A DNA stretch of 64,000 nucleotides, from contig CAMTMP010000016.1 of assembly GCA_947073545.1 (NCBI GenBank), positions 16,786-80,785 of the forward strand. The letters are read 5' to 3'. The first letter of the stretch is position 1; every line of letters begins with the position of its first letter. The notes under the pieces are model-generated. The model did no database searches and was not told the origin of the DNA. It saw only the letters and a list, made by a program, of their open reading frames with translations. Of this stretch, positions 43,295-52,509 are shown one piece after another. The DNA comes from an uncultured bacterium. Lineage in GTDB: Bacteria; Bacillota; Clostridia; Lachnospirales; Lachnospiraceae. The translations under genes were made by a program, and so were the position numbers.

Positions 43295-44989
43295 TCACTT
43301 CTCCTCGTAATACCGTACAATCTCCGCCGCCATATGCTCAGCCAGAATCCGGTATCCCTCCTTATTCGCATGCACACCGTCCGGCATATAATCCGCCAAA
43401 ATATCAGCGTCGTGGGAATCCAATATATTAGAATTGTACAAGTCTATCACCGGAAAATCATGGACCGCAGACAGCGTCAAAATCACGTCCGCCATAGTCT
43501 TTTGTGGCAGCAGATATGTCCGCTCCCGCATCAGGTAGTCCTGCAGGATATTCGGCAGCGGCGTTGCAAAAAAGATATCCGCATCGGGATATTTCTCCTT
43601 AAGTCCCCGCATCAGCTCATCCAGATCCCCGCAGAATGTCCGGGACTTTCGCTGTGTAAGACTGCCAAGCTCTTTCTCTGACAGACAGAACCCGTCATTG
43701 GTGCCGCCCATAACGATAATGATATCCGTATCTTCCGGAATCTGTGCATAGCGTTCCACAAAGGCATCCGACCAGTACCGCCCGATGGAAGAACCGCCAA
43801 TGCCCAGATTATATACTTCCTCCGCCCCCAGAATTTCTTTCAGCACAGAAGGATATGCATAGGACAGATAGTTTTCTTCCTTTTCCAGATTGGCAGCCGC
43901 CGTAATGCTGTCCCCCAGACAAGCGATTTTCTTTCCTGAAAAATCCATGCACCGTTCCTCTAGGCACGCCTGATCCTCCCGGTTTGCCAAACGCGTCTCC
44001 TCCATAGAGCTTCGTATCTGTCTGCGCTCGTCCAGAGTAACATCGGGATACGCCATCTCTATTTTCGGCAGCAGCTCGAGCATATTCCCGGATACCGTTC
44101 CCTTTTCCGATACGCCGCTATTTTCAGAGACAGTCCCATTTCCCATTGTGCCAGACATGTTCCCCGACACCGTATCGGTATCGTTGTCCGATATGCCAAG
44201 CACATTGCCCGGCACCATATCGCTGCCGGATACAACAAGCCCATTACCTGATACCATGTCGCTGCCGGATACTGTGACTGTATGATCTGGCACAGAAGTT
44301 GTATCATCCGACACTCTGACCGTATGATCTGACACGATAGCCGTATTGTCCGATACACGAAACGTATTACCTGAGATACTGCGCTCATTCCCTGGTCCGC
44401 CAATTGTATTGTCCGATATCGTATCGCTGTCCGGCACGTCAAGCACATTACCTGACACCGTATCGCCAACGGATACCCTATCATACAGCGCGTTATCTGA
44501 CCAGCTTCCGTCTCCCGGAAAGCTCTGTCCGCCCGCCGTCAGATCGTCCGTCTTCTCTGATGCATCCTCCGATCCATCCAACGCATTCTCCGATATGATC
44601 CCATCTCCCAAGGCGTCCTTTTCACCCCCGGAAGCAACGGCATTTTGCTCCTCCGTCTCCTGATTCCCGGTCATACCGCCGGTGTCGAAATCCAACAACG
44701 CAGAAACAGGAACAGCCTCCTCGTAATCCATCCGGATCTCTTCCAGAAACTGCCCCAGCTTTTCCCGGTCCCCGGAAAGCGCCTCAATCTCCCTGCGCAT
44801 CTCCTGCACACGGTCATGCGCTTCCCTGTTTCTCGAGAGCACTTCCTCCTGCTGCCTTAATTCCGACTCGATCTCTCTGTTTTCAGTATATGTATCATAC
44901 AGCCGCATTCCCACCGCAGCCAGCAGAACCGACATCAGCGACAGAATCACGACCGCCAGTATTTCATTTACTCTCTTCATTATTCCCAT
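43295..44989 (-). CDS. Exported SGNH/GDSL-type hydrolase with VSxN repeats
   Basis: 564 residues. An N-terminal membrane segment at about 7-28, a coiled coil to about 85, and a Ser/Asp/Asn-rich repeat region from about 155 to 300, part with a 7-residue period (SDNTAIV, SDHTVRV, SDDTTSV, PDHTVTV) and many VSGN/VSEN/VSDN. The C-terminal half is an SGNH hydrolase: ACLGDSITAA (Ser near 357), GIGGSSI, GGTND (about 427) and DGVHANKEGY (about 536-545). It is likely surface-anchored, perhaps an acetylesterase on wall polymers; substrate unknown. The start is uncertain (44989 or 44980). Confidence 0.8.
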   Translation of the reverse strand: MGIMKRVNEILAVVILSLMSVLLAAVGMRLYDTYTENREIESELRQQEEVLSRNREAHDRVQEMRREIEALSGDREKLGQFLEEIRMDYEEAVPVSALLDFDTGGMTGNQETEEQNAVASGGEKDALGDGIISENALDGSEDASEKTDDLTAGGQSFPGDGSWSDNALYDRVSVGDTVSGNVLDVPDSDTISDNTIGGPGNERSISGNTFRVSDNTAIVSDHTVRVSDDTTSVPDHTVTVSGSDMVSGNGLVVSGSDMVPGNVLGISDNDTDTVSGNMSGTMGNGTVSENSGVSEKGTVSGNMLELLPKIEMAYPDVTLDERRQIRSSMEETRLANREDQACLEERCMDFSGKKIACLGDSITAAANLEKEENYLSYAYPSVLKEILGAEEVYNLGIGGSSIGRYWSDAFVERYAQIPEDTDIIIVMGGTNDGFCLSEKELGSLTQRKSRTFCGDLDELMRGLKEKYPDADIFFATPLPNILQDYLMRERTYLLPQKTMADVILTLSAVHDFPVIDLYNSNILDSHDADILADYMPDGVHANKEGYRILAEHMAAEIVRYYEEK

Positions 44990-44998
44990 CCATACAGA

Positions 44999-45083
44999 CG
45001 GAGAATGCCATTTTCACGCTAACCTCCATGTTGCTGCTTCGCAGCAACACAAATCAGTGCGGAGAATGCCACTTTTCACGCTA
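44999..45083 (-). repeat. GGAGAATGCC repeat family with GTTGCTGC hairpin
   Basis: Two direct copies of CGGAGAATGCC..TTTTCACGCTA (44999-45021, 45059-45083) flank a perfect hairpin, GTTGCTGCGAAGCAGCAAC on the minus strand (45030-45048), followed by ATGGAGGTTAG. The right copy includes the last codons and TGA of rlmB. The framework around the hairpin matches 58961-59108. Confidence 0.8.
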
Positions 45084-45816
45084 GTCTCTGCCTGACAATC
45101 TCATAAGCCAAAATCCCCGCCGCCACGGAGGCGTTGAGGGAATCGATATCCCCCCGCATGGGAATCTGTGCGGTCATGTCACATTTTTCCCTGACAAGGC
45201 GGCTCACACCGTTTCCCTCCGCACCGATCACAAGTCCGATGGGTCCCTTTAAATTTAATTTATACATGGGCGTGCCGCCCATATCCGCGCAGACAAACCA
45301 CAGCCCGTCCTTTTTCAGTTCTTCAATGGTCTGCCCCAAATTTGTCACCTTCGCCACAGGCGTATAGTTCAGCGCGCCCGCAGATGCCTTCGCCACCGTG
45401 GCCGTCAAACCCACCGCCCTGTTTTTCGGAATAATGACGCCATGCGCGCCCGCCTGATTCGCCGTGCGGATAATTGCCCCCAGATTGTGAGGGTCCTCAA
45501 TTCCGTCCAAAAGCAAAACAAAGGGTTCCTCCCCCTTATCCCTCGCTTTCTGCAGTATATCAGAAACTTCCGCGTATCTGTAAGCCGCCGCTGCCGCAAT
45601 CACACCCTGATGTCTGCCCGTCTCAGACATCTGGTCAAGCCGGTCCTTCGTCACATACTTGATCGACGTGCCCTGCTTGGACGCCTCCCGTTTAATGGTC
45701 ATAACCGGTCCGTCCTTACAGCCGTCAAGCACGTAAAGCCTGTCTATGGTACGCCCTGCCCGGAATGCCTCGGTCACGGCGTTTCTTCCTTCTATAATTC
45801 CTGTATTTTCTTCCAA
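45076..45816 (-). CDS. rlmB: 23S rRNA (guanosine-2'-O)-methyltransferase RlmB type
   Basis: 246 residues of the TrmH/SPOUT family. GIIEGRNAVTEAF is the usual N-terminal substrate-binding start; the knot shows LDGIEDPHNLGAIIRTA, IGLVIGAEGNGVSRLV and IPMRGDIDSLNASVAAGILAYE. The start I choose is TTG at 45816, since AAAGGAG is 7 bases upstream; 29 more codons are open upstream. It follows mrnC and cysS as in many firmicutes. The nearest alternative is another TrmH-family enzyme. Confidence 0.9.
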   Translation of the reverse strand: MEENTGIIEGRNAVTEAFRAGRTIDRLYVLDGCKDGPVMTIKREASKQGTSIKYVTKDRLDQMSETGRHQGVIAAAAAYRYAEVSDILQKARDKGEEPFVLLLDGIEDPHNLGAIIRTANQAGAHGVIIPKNRAVGLTATVAKASAGALNYTPVAKVTNLGQTIEELKKDGLWFVCADMGGTPMYKLNLKGPIGLVIGAEGNGVSRLVREKCDMTAQIPMRGDIDSLNASVAAGILAYEIVRQRLA

Positions 45817-45987
45817 AATGATTCTCCTTTTTCGGGAATACTTGATGGCATGTTTTTGTCCCCATGAAAAAACAAAACCCACCGACTCTGTACGAAAACT
45901 CAAATTCTTCTGCCTTAAAAAGAATATTTCTGCCCATACACTGTCTAGTTCCCTCAGTTTCAGTTCTGTATGATTTTAGGGCGGCTC

Positions 45988-46428
45988 TTAGAGCGTCATC
46001 CCCACCAGATCCACCGCCCTTTTGACCAGTGAAAGCATCCGCTCCTGCTTTCCCGTTAGGTACAGATACCCGCACAGCGCCTCAAACCCTGTCGCTTTCC
46101 GATACTCGATGACGGTGGCGTTCTTTGCCGTTGTATAGGATTTTGCATTTCGTCCACGCCTGTAGACCGTCTGCTCCTCCTCGGTCAGTTCATCCATCAG
46201 CGCCTCGATCATCCGCGCCTGCACCCGCGCATTCACATAGGTTACCGTCTTATGATGTAGTTTGTTGGCGGAGGTATTGCCCCGTTCCACCACCACAGTG
46301 CGGATCACCAGATCAAAAACCGCATCCCCGATATACGCAAGCGTCAGCGGTGAATAGGTGCGTATGTCAATTTCGCCACAGCCAAAGTCCCTCTTGATTG
46401 CCCCGAGGATCGTTATGCTCTCTTCCAT
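45988..46428 (-). CDS. mrnC: Mini-ribonuclease III
   Basis: 146 residues; RNase III catalytic domain without a dsRNA-binding domain, matures 23S r[22 protein letters not shown] (about 26-44) carries the acidic cluster, and [23 protein letters not shown] is the second part. Its start overlaps the cysS end by 16 bases, so translation is probably coupled. Confidence 0.94.
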   Translation of the reverse strand: MEESITILGAIKRDFGCGEIDIRTYSPLTLAYIGDAVFDLVIRTVVVERGNTSANKLHHKTVTYVNARVQARMIEALMDELTEEEQTVYRRGRNAKSYTTAKNATVIEYRKATGFEALCGYLYLTGKQERMLSLVKRAVDLVGMTL

Positions 46429-47822
46429 TTGACTCCCTCACGCGTATCTTCCAGTATAATGCCTTTTTCCGCAAGGAGATCACGGATCTCGTCCGCCCTC
46501 GCAAAATTTTTCGCCTTTCTGGCGTCCTGTCTCTCCTGAATCAGCGACTCAATTTCCTCGTCCAGTATTTCCTGCCGACGCTCTGCCGTAAGCCCGCAAA
46601 TATCCATAAGCTCTACGATCTCGTCTTTCAGCGCGCGGATAAAGGCAGCGCCTGCACCTTCTCCCACAGACGTATTGGCAAACTTAACCAGCTCAAAAAT
46701 CGCAGAGATAGCGTCCGCCGTATTAAAATCGTCGTCCATCGCCTCATCAAACTTCGTCATAAATTCCTTTGCACGCAGGAGCTCTTTCTCCTCTTCTGCG
46801 CTCAGTTCCTCTGTCTGCGCCTTTTCCAGAAGGAAATTTAAGTTGGAAACGCAGGTTACGATCCGCTCCAGACCGTTCTTCGCTGCCTCCATCAGCTCCG
46901 CGCTGAAATTCAGTGGGCTTCTGTAGTGGGCGGAGAGCATAAAAAACCGCAGTACCTGCAGATCATACTTCTCGCTGATATCCCGCACCGTGAAAAAATT
47001 GCCCAGAGACTTGGACATTTTTTTATTGTCAATATTCAGAAATCCGTTGTGCATCCAGTATTTGGCAAAAGGTTTTCCGTTCGCCGCTTCAGACTGGGCA
47101 ATTTCATTCTCGTGATGAGGAAAAATCAGATCCTCACCGCCCGCGTGAATGTCAATCTCCTCGCCCAGATACTTCTTGCTCATCACCGAACACTCGATAT
47201 GCCAGCCCGGTCTTCCCTCACACCATGGAGACTCCCAGAACGGCTCGCCCTCCTTCTTCGGCTTCCAGAGCACAAAATCTAAGGGATCCTGCTTCTGCTC
47301 TTCGCCAGACACTAACAGGGAGCGGCCCCCGCTCCTCAGATCGTCCAGATTTTTATGGGAGAGCTTTCCGTATCCCGGAAAACTTCTGGTCTTAAAATAG
47401 ACGGTGCCGTCCTGCGCCGCGTAAGCGTGTCCCTTATCAATCAGCGTCTGTATCATCTCGATCATGCCGCCGATCTCGCAGGTCGCCTTTGGATGGGTTG
47501 TGGCAGGCTTCACATGCAGCGCCTCCATGTCCTTTTTGCACTCCGCGATGTAGCGTTCCGAAATCACGGAAGGATCGTTCCCCTCCTCATTGGCCTTCCT
47601 GATGATCTTGTCATCCACATCCGTGAAGTTCGACACATAGTTGACTTCATAGCCCCTGTGCTCCATATAGCGGCGCACAGTGTCGAACACGATCATCGGT
47701 CTCGCGTTACCGATATGAATCAGGTTATAAACCGTAGGCCCGCAGACATACATGCTGACCTTCCCCTCCTCCAAAGGCACAAACTCCTCTTTCTTTCCCG
47801 ATAATGTATTGTATACCTTCAT
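46413..47822 (-). CDS. cysS: Cysteinyl-tRNA synthetase
   Basis: 469 residues. Class I motifs: HIGNARP near residue 33 and KKMSKSLG near 268. Zinc ligands CGPTVYN, ECSVM and HHENE are visible. ATG at 47822 has AGGAG 8 bases upstream, although the frame extends another 48 codons into repeat DNA. It sits between cysE and mrnC. Confidence 0.95.
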   Translation of the reverse strand: MKVYNTLSGKKEEFVPLEEGKVSMYVCGPTVYNLIHIGNARPMIVFDTVRRYMEHRGYEVNYVSNFTDVDDKIIRKANEEGNDPSVISERYIAECKKDMEALHVKPATTHPKATCEIGGMIEMIQTLIDKGHAYAAQDGTVYFKTRSFPGYGKLSHKNLDDLRSGGRSLLVSGEEQKQDPLDFVLWKPKKEGEPFWESPWCEGRPGWHIECSVMSKKYLGEEIDIHAGGEDLIFPHHENEIAQSEAANGKPFAKYWMHNGFLNIDNKKMSKSLGNFFTVRDISEKYDLQVLRFFMLSAHYRSPLNFSAELMEAAKNGLERIVTCVSNLNFLLEKAQTEELSAEEEKELLRAKEFMTKFDEAMDDDFNTADAISAIFELVKFANTSVGEGAGAAFIRALKDEIVELMDICGLTAERRQEILDEEIESLIQERQDARKAKNFARADEIRDLLAEKGIILEDTREGVKWKRA

Positions 47823-47845
47823 AATCTTCTCTCCTCTCGAACTAG

Positions 47846-47968
47846 AATTGCGAAACTCTTCTCCCGCGTTTATGCTTTGTGCATGTCCTATCGTCCATAA
47901 GCAGACTCGCAAAATACGCCAGTACTTGACAGGGCTTTTCGCGTCTGATTCTGTTGCGTTTCGCAATT
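47846..47968. repeat. AATTGCGAAAC inverted-repeat element between cysE and cysS
   Basis: AATTGCGAAAC (47846-47856) and GTTTCGCAATT (47958-47968) are exact complements, 123 bases end to end. The right arm contains the cysE stop codon. The arms resemble the pair at 32306-32368. Confidence 0.5.
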
Positions 47969-48635
47969 ATTTCTCTTTCCGCATCCGCCTTATCTCCTGC
48001 TCCAGATCGAGCAGCCGGTTCGTCAACTCTGCGTTTGCCCGCTGCAGACCCATGATGTCTTCCCGCACCGGGTCGGGCAGATGAGTCTGATCCAGTTCTT
48101 CCTGTGGCAGCGCCATATTGTCGCGCTTGACCACGCGCCCGGGCACGCCCACCACTGTGGATCCCGGCGGCACTTCATTGAGCACCACGCTACCCGCTCC
48201 GATCTTGCTGTTGTCCCCAATTTTGAAAGAACCAAGGACTTTCGCACCAGTGCTGATCATCACGTTATTGCCGATGGTAGGATGCCTTTTCCCCTGCTCC
48301 TTACCCGTGCCCCCAAGCGTCACACCCTGGTAGAGCGTCACATTATCGCCGATCACCGTAGTCTCCCCGATTATGACGCCATGACCGTGGTCAATAAAAA
48401 AACCCTTGCCGATCTGCGCTCCCGGATGTATTTCAATGCCCGTCCTGCGCGCGCCCTTCTGGGAAACCCATCTGGCCCAGAAGTAATGGCGGCGCAGATA
48501 CAACCTGTGCGCCAGCCGGTAATAGCACATCACCTTAAAGCTGGGATAAAGAAAAACTTCCATGTTCGAGTGAATGGCCGGGTCTCTCTCCCGTATGATA
48601 CGGATTTCCTCCTTTACATTGCCAATAAAGCCCAT
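47967..48635 (-). CDS. cysE: Serine O-acetyltransferase
   Basis: 222 residues; acetyl-CoA-dependent first step of cysteine synthesis. Left-handed beta-helix hexapeptide repeats ([24 protein letters not shown], about 66-90, including the catalytic DHGHG) and [19 protein letters not shown] at about 150-170. The N-terminal helical domain is short, as in the EpsC-like type. It is followed by cysS. Confidence 0.93.
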   Translation of the reverse strand: MGFIGNVKEEIRIIRERDPAIHSNMEVFLYPSFKVMCYYRLAHRLYLRRHYFWARWVSQKGARRTGIEIHPGAQIGKGFFIDHGHGVIIGETTVIGDNVTLYQGVTLGGTGKEQGKRHPTIGNNVMISTGAKVLGSFKIGDNSKIGAGSVVLNEVPPGSTVVGVPGRVVKRDNMALPQEELDQTHLPDPVREDIMGLQRANAELTNRLLDLEQEIRRMRKEK

Positions 48636-48762
48636 CGAACTGCTCCTTCTGCAAAAAATGCCGTCAAGAATTTTCTACCATATTTAGAATATGCAACTTA
48701 GGACATTTTGTCAAGAAAACCCGCGCTTCACCTTACTTATCCATGTTCCCGCTATTTCCCTT

Positions 48763-49026
48763 TCATCTCTCAATTCCTGCGCGAAGCCGCGCTATTTCAT
48801 CAGTCTGCGCTTTTCGTCCGCACTCGTATTCAGTTACCGCCTTTTCATAATCGCGCACAGCCCGCTCTTTTTCCTCTGTCACGCGCGCTTTTTTCCTCTC
48901 ATAGTTACGCAGGTCCTGATAATATTCCTCCCGATTCCGGCACCGTTTACGGATTTTCTCATCAGCGCTCATCCGAAATATAGTCTTCGCTGCTTCCTTT
49001 AAATATTCGTCCTTGGATGCAGTCAT
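48763..49026 (-). CDS. Small charged protein like the C-terminal tail of Rpn-type nucleases
   Basis: 87 residues: MTASKDEYLKEAAKTIFRMSADEKIRKRCRNREEYYQDLRNYERKKARVTEEKERAV, very charged and helical. The LKEAxxTIFxxSxDEKIRxxCxxREEYY pattern resembles the C-terminal tails of Rpn/PD-(D/E)XK transposase-type nucleases, but the catalytic domain is absent here. GGGAGG lies 8 bases before ATG 49026, so it may still be translated. Either a remnant or a stand-alone small protein; I cannot decide. Confidence 0.45.
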   Translation of the reverse strand: MTASKDEYLKEAAKTIFRMSADEKIRKRCRNREEYYQDLRNYERKKARVTEEKERAVRDYEKAVTEYECGRKAQTDEIARLRAGIER

Positions 49027-49329
49027 TTTCAATTCCTCCCATGTGACAGCCCTAAAAAGGGACGCCCCAAAATGCAGCCGGCAGGACGGAATTGTTCTAC
49101 AGAAAAATATAGACGAAATAATGATAACCAAACCATAAAAACAAGATATAGCGGAAGAGATAAAAATCTCGACCGCTATATACAAGATATGGTATTGTGC
49201 ACTTTTTACTCCACATACCATACACCCATATTTCTATTTGAACGGCACACGTTTGTACGCCGATTGGCGGCAATGCTTCACCGAAAGATTTAAGCAGTTC
49301 AGATGGTAGGATTTATTCTTTAACCGTTC
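49027..49329. other. Gap of about 300 bases upstream of the small charged gene
   Basis: AT-rich, no gene supported. It contains the perfect 8-bp plus 5-bp hairpin at 49147-49180 and direct repeats acaagatat at 49141 and 49182. Confidence 0.5.
49147..49180. repeat. Perfect hairpin TATAGCGG/CCGCTATA
   Basis: TATAGCGG pairs with CCGCTATA, and inner GAGAT pairs with ATCTC. The nonamer ACAAGATAT occurs on both sides (49141 and 49182), like a target duplication. Confidence 0.55.
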
Positions 49330-51435
49330 CTAACGCACAGCAATTTCCACACATTTCTTCCCAGTAAGCGCAGCCGTCCGTCGATCAGGCTGCCCGGTGC
49401 CCACATAGAGCAGATACTTGCCGCTGCCCTTGACAAAGACTCCCTCCTCGTTTACCGCAAGAAAAGCGTCCCCGGAAACGGTCACATCTATCTCCCTGCT
49501 CTCTCCCGCCTCCAGAAAGACCCGCTCAAACGCACAAAGGCTGTGATTTGGCACAGCGAAGGGTGACGCCGTATCCTTCACATAGATCTGAAGCACATCG
49601 CCCGTGGCGGTATCTCCCTCGTTTTTCACCGTCACATGCACGGTCATATCGCCTGTCCTCTCATCCGCCCGGACAACTTCCGCCTTTTCCACCTGCACAT
49701 CGCCGTAAGTCAGTCCGTAACCGAACGGATAAAGCGCCTCCTGCTCCATATAGCGGTAGGTTCTCCCCTTCATGCTGTAGTCCTCGAAATCCGGCAGCTC
49801 ATCCAGCGTGCGGTAGAAAGTCACCGGCAGCTTTCCGGACGGGGAGCAGTCACCGAACAGAATATCCGCCACCGCCTTTCCGCCTCTCGCGCCGGGATAC
49901 CAGAGCTGCAAAACTGCTCCCGCCTTTTCCTGCGCTTCGGAAAGATCGATTGCACTTCCCGCCATCAGACATACCACCACAGGCTTGCCCACGGTAAATA
50001 CCGCCTCCATGAGCTTTCTCTGGGGCGCTGGCAGAAGCAGATCATCCTTATCCCCGGACGCATAGCTGTTGCCCGTATCCCCCTCTTCTCCCTCCAGCGT
50101 CTCATTTAATCCCACACAGAGCACCACCACATCGCTGTGCTTCGCAACCGTAACCGCCTCCGCAATACGGTCGTTTTCCCATGCCAGATTTTCCACCCGG
50201 TCTTTAAACAAGTGCGCGCCTTCTGAATAGAGAACCTTGGTACTATATCCGACTTTATCCTGTATTCCTTCTAAAACCGTAATATATCGCGAGGAAGTGC
50301 CGTGATAGTTCCCGACCAGCGCCTCCCTGCTGTTCGCGTTCGGCCCGATCACACCAATGGTCTTTCCCTCCGTATCTTTTAACGGAAGGACCCCGTCGTT
50401 TTTGAGCAGCACCACCGACTCTCTTGTGAGCTTCTGCGCTACCTCCAGATGTTCCTCGCATTCCACCTTTTCATAGGGAATTTCATCGTACTTACTTCCG
50501 TCAAACAGTCCGAGAAGGTATCTTGCCGTAAAGGCGCGCACAGCAGCCTCCGTGATCTCTTCCTCCGTCACCAGCCCCTGCTCCAAGGCTTTCAGAAGAT
50601 ACAGATATGTCACGCCGCAGTTGATGTCACAGCCGCTCTTTAAGGCAAGCGCCGCCGACTCCTCCATGGTATGCGTCACCATATGCCTTTCATGGAAATC
50701 CTTAATGGCCCAGCAGTCTGACACATAATGCCCCTCAAATTTCCATTCGCCCCGGAGAATATCCTGCATCAGCGTCTTACTGCCGCAGCACGGTTCCCCG
50801 TTTGTCCGATTGTAGGCGCCCATCACGGCCTCCACCCCTGCCTCCTGCACGCAGGCTTTAAAGGCAGGCAGATAAGTCTCCGCCATATCCTTCTTTGTGG
50901 CCACAGCGTTAAACTCATGGCGCACCGCCTCCGGCCCGGAGTGTACCGCAAAGTGCTTGGCACATGCCGCAGATTTCAGTACGTCTTCATCATCACCCTG
51001 CAACCCTTCCACATAGGCCACGCCCAGTCTGGATGTCAGATAGGGATCTTCCCCGTATGTCTCCTGTCCTCTTCCCCATCTGGGATCTCTGAAAATGTTC
51101 ACATTGGGTGACCAGAACGTCAGCCCTTTATAGATATCTCTGTCATTTTCTGCCGAGTACGCATTATATTTTGCCCTGCCCTCCGTTGCCGCCACATCCC
51201 CGGCCTTTCGCAATAATTCCGTGTCGAAAGCGGCAGCCATACCGATGGCCTGCGGAAAACTGGTCGCCACGCCGGCTCTCGCCACACCGTGAAGCGCCTC
51301 TCCCCACCAGTTGTAGGCCGGCACGCCAAGCCTTTCAATCGCCGGCGCGTCATAGCGAAGCTGGGAAGCCCTCTCCTCCACCGTCATCTGACCTACTAAT
51401 TCTTTTGCCCTGCGTCTCGCCTCTTTTCTCGTCAT
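49330..51435 (-). CDS. Glycoside hydrolase family 3 beta-glucosidase/xylosidase
   Basis: 701 residues. N-terminal TIM barrel with WWGEALHGVAR and SFPQAIGMAAAFD, FWSPNVNIFRDPRWGRGQETYGEDP, and the nucleophile Asp in HYVSDCWAI (about 235); then the alpha/beta sandwich (about 340-540, GVIGPNANSREALVGNYHG) and a C-terminal FnIII-like domain (about 590-690). No signal peptide, so cytoplasmic. The sugar specificity is unknown; the EALHGVAR and SFPQAI signatures are frequent in xylosidase-type members. Divergent from the AraC regulator. Confidence 0.88.
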   Translation of the reverse strand: MTRKEARRRAKELVGQMTVEERASQLRYDAPAIERLGVPAYNWWGEALHGVARAGVATSFPQAIGMAAAFDTELLRKAGDVAATEGRAKYNAYSAENDRDIYKGLTFWSPNVNIFRDPRWGRGQETYGEDPYLTSRLGVAYVEGLQGDDEDVLKSAACAKHFAVHSGPEAVRHEFNAVATKKDMAETYLPAFKACVQEAGVEAVMGAYNRTNGEPCCGSKTLMQDILRGEWKFEGHYVSDCWAIKDFHERHMVTHTMEESAALALKSGCDINCGVTYLYLLKALEQGLVTEEEITEAAVRAFTARYLLGLFDGSKYDEIPYEKVECEEHLEVAQKLTRESVVLLKNDGVLPLKDTEGKTIGVIGPNANSREALVGNYHGTSSRYITVLEGIQDKVGYSTKVLYSEGAHLFKDRVENLAWENDRIAEAVTVAKHSDVVVLCVGLNETLEGEEGDTGNSYASGDKDDLLLPAPQRKLMEAVFTVGKPVVVCLMAGSAIDLSEAQEKAGAVLQLWYPGARGGKAVADILFGDCSPSGKLPVTFYRTLDELPDFEDYSMKGRTYRYMEQEALYPFGYGLTYGDVQVEKAEVVRADERTGDMTVHVTVKNEGDTATGDVLQIYVKDTASPFAVPNHSLCAFERVFLEAGESREIDVTVSGDAFLAVNEEGVFVKGSGKYLLYVGTGQPDRRTAALTGKKCVEIAVR

Positions 51436-51492
51436 ATTTCCTTATCCTTTCCGCCCGGTTTTGCCGGACTTTGACCCGGAAAAATCGTCCGG

Positions 51493-51521
51493 TTGCGACT
51501 TTTTTCTTCATAGAGTATAAT
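51493..51521 (+). promoter_or_regulatory. SigA-type promoter of the AraC gene
   Basis: TTGCGA at 51493-51498, 17-base spacer, TATAAT at 51516-51521; the start codon is 51 bases on. Confidence 0.8.
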
Positions 51522-51572
51522 AGACGCTGTAATCATACCATACCCATCCTATAAATAACAGGAGTATATAAA

Positions 51573-52508
51573 GTGAAACATGAAAAATTTTACCCCCCCC
51601 CCTCAATTTCGAGCAGTCTGAACCAGACCTCAAAAGAACGATCCGTAAGCGGTTCTCGGGAGTATGTTGACTATATCGCAGAATCCCACCTGCGCATCTG
51701 GTACAATACCCAGCCCGAAGGTTATGCGAATCATTACCACAATGCCATGGAAATCATTGTCTGCGCAGAAAATCAATATATCATTACCACAAACAGCGGC
51801 ACCTACAAGTTGGAACCGGGAGATATCCTGATCATTCCTCCTTATATGCTTCATGAGCTTTACAGCAAGCCTTCTGGCGCACGCTTTATCTATCTCATCG
51901 ATATTGAAATGCTGCGATGCTTTCAGGACTACAAAGCGCTGAACCCGGCCTTTATAGAGCCTTATCTGTGTACCGCCGCCCTGCGCCCTGAAATTTACCG
52001 GCAGGTTTATGACGCCCTGATGCGGATGGCCGATCTCTATTTCTCCCACCAGGTCTTCTGGGAAATCTCTATCTACTCCGTGCTGCTGGAACTTTTTGCC
52101 GCCATCGGCGCCAATCACTACCTCCTGAACGCGGATCAGAGCATTGAAAACACCGCTGACAAACAGTCTGAAAACTACGCGCTGTTCGCCAACCTGCTCA
52201 ACTTTATCGACACCCACTACGCGGACGACCTGACGCTGGAACAGGCGGCGGAGTATATCGGCTTTTCCAAATACCATTTTACCCGCCTGTTCAAGCAGCA
52301 CACCAACACCACGTTTCACAACTATCTGTGTTATAAACGGATTCAGGCGGCGCAGTCATTGCTCACCGAAGACAGGAACCGTCCCATTACGGATATCGCT
52401 TTTTGCAGCGGTTTCAACAATCTGACGACCTTCAACCGCTGTTTCAGCAAATACACAAACTGTTCCCCCACGGAATACCGCAACAAGCTGCGCCACGAGG
52501 AAGTCTAA
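51573..52508 (+). CDS. AraC-family transcriptional regulator
   Basis: 311 residues. GTG start at 51573 with AGGAG 8 bases upstream. N-terminal cupin-like sensor (AMEIIVCAENQYIITTNSGTYKLEPGD, about 60-95) and C-terminal double HTH (LTLEQAAEYIGFSKYHFTRLF, about 218-238; ITDIAFCSGFNNLTTFNRCF, about 268-288). It probably senses the sugar handled by the adjacent GH3 and ABC genes. Codons 7-10 contain a run of ten Cs (51593-51602). Confidence 0.88.
   Translation: MKHEKFYPPPSISSSLNQTSKERSVSGSREYVDYIAESHLRIWYNTQPEGYANHYHNAMEIIVCAENQYIITTNSGTYKLEPGDILIIPPYMLHELYSKPSGARFIYLIDIEMLRCFQDYKALNPAFIEPYLCTAALRPEIYRQVYDALMRMADLYFSHQVFWEISIYSVLLELFAAIGANHYLLNADQSIENTADKQSENYALFANLLNFIDTHYADDLTLEQAAEYIGFSKYHFTRLFKQHTNTTFHNYLCYKRIQAAQSLLTEDRNRPITDIAFCSGFNNLTTFNRCFSKYTNCSPTEYRNKLRHEEV
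51593..51602. repeat. Homopolymeric C10 tract in the AraC coding start
   Basis: Ten consecutive Cs, coding for the end of Tyr 7 and Pro 8-10. A single-base change in length would shift the frame only a few codons after the start. Confidence 0.9.
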
Positions 52509-52509
52509 A

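Noticed and set aside
43295..45083. Possibility that the VSxN repeats are a CRISPR or mobile element
   Set aside because: They are in-frame coding repeats with varied spacing and no constant DNA repeat; no cas genes are present.
48636..48762. T-box leader upstream of cysE-cysS
   Set aside because: The gap is too short and has no AGGGUGGNACCGCG-like block.
51630..52319. 229-codon minus-strand frame opposite the AraC gene
   Set aside because: Antisense shadow; the plus-strand AraC frame has a promoter, ribosome site and two HTH motifs.
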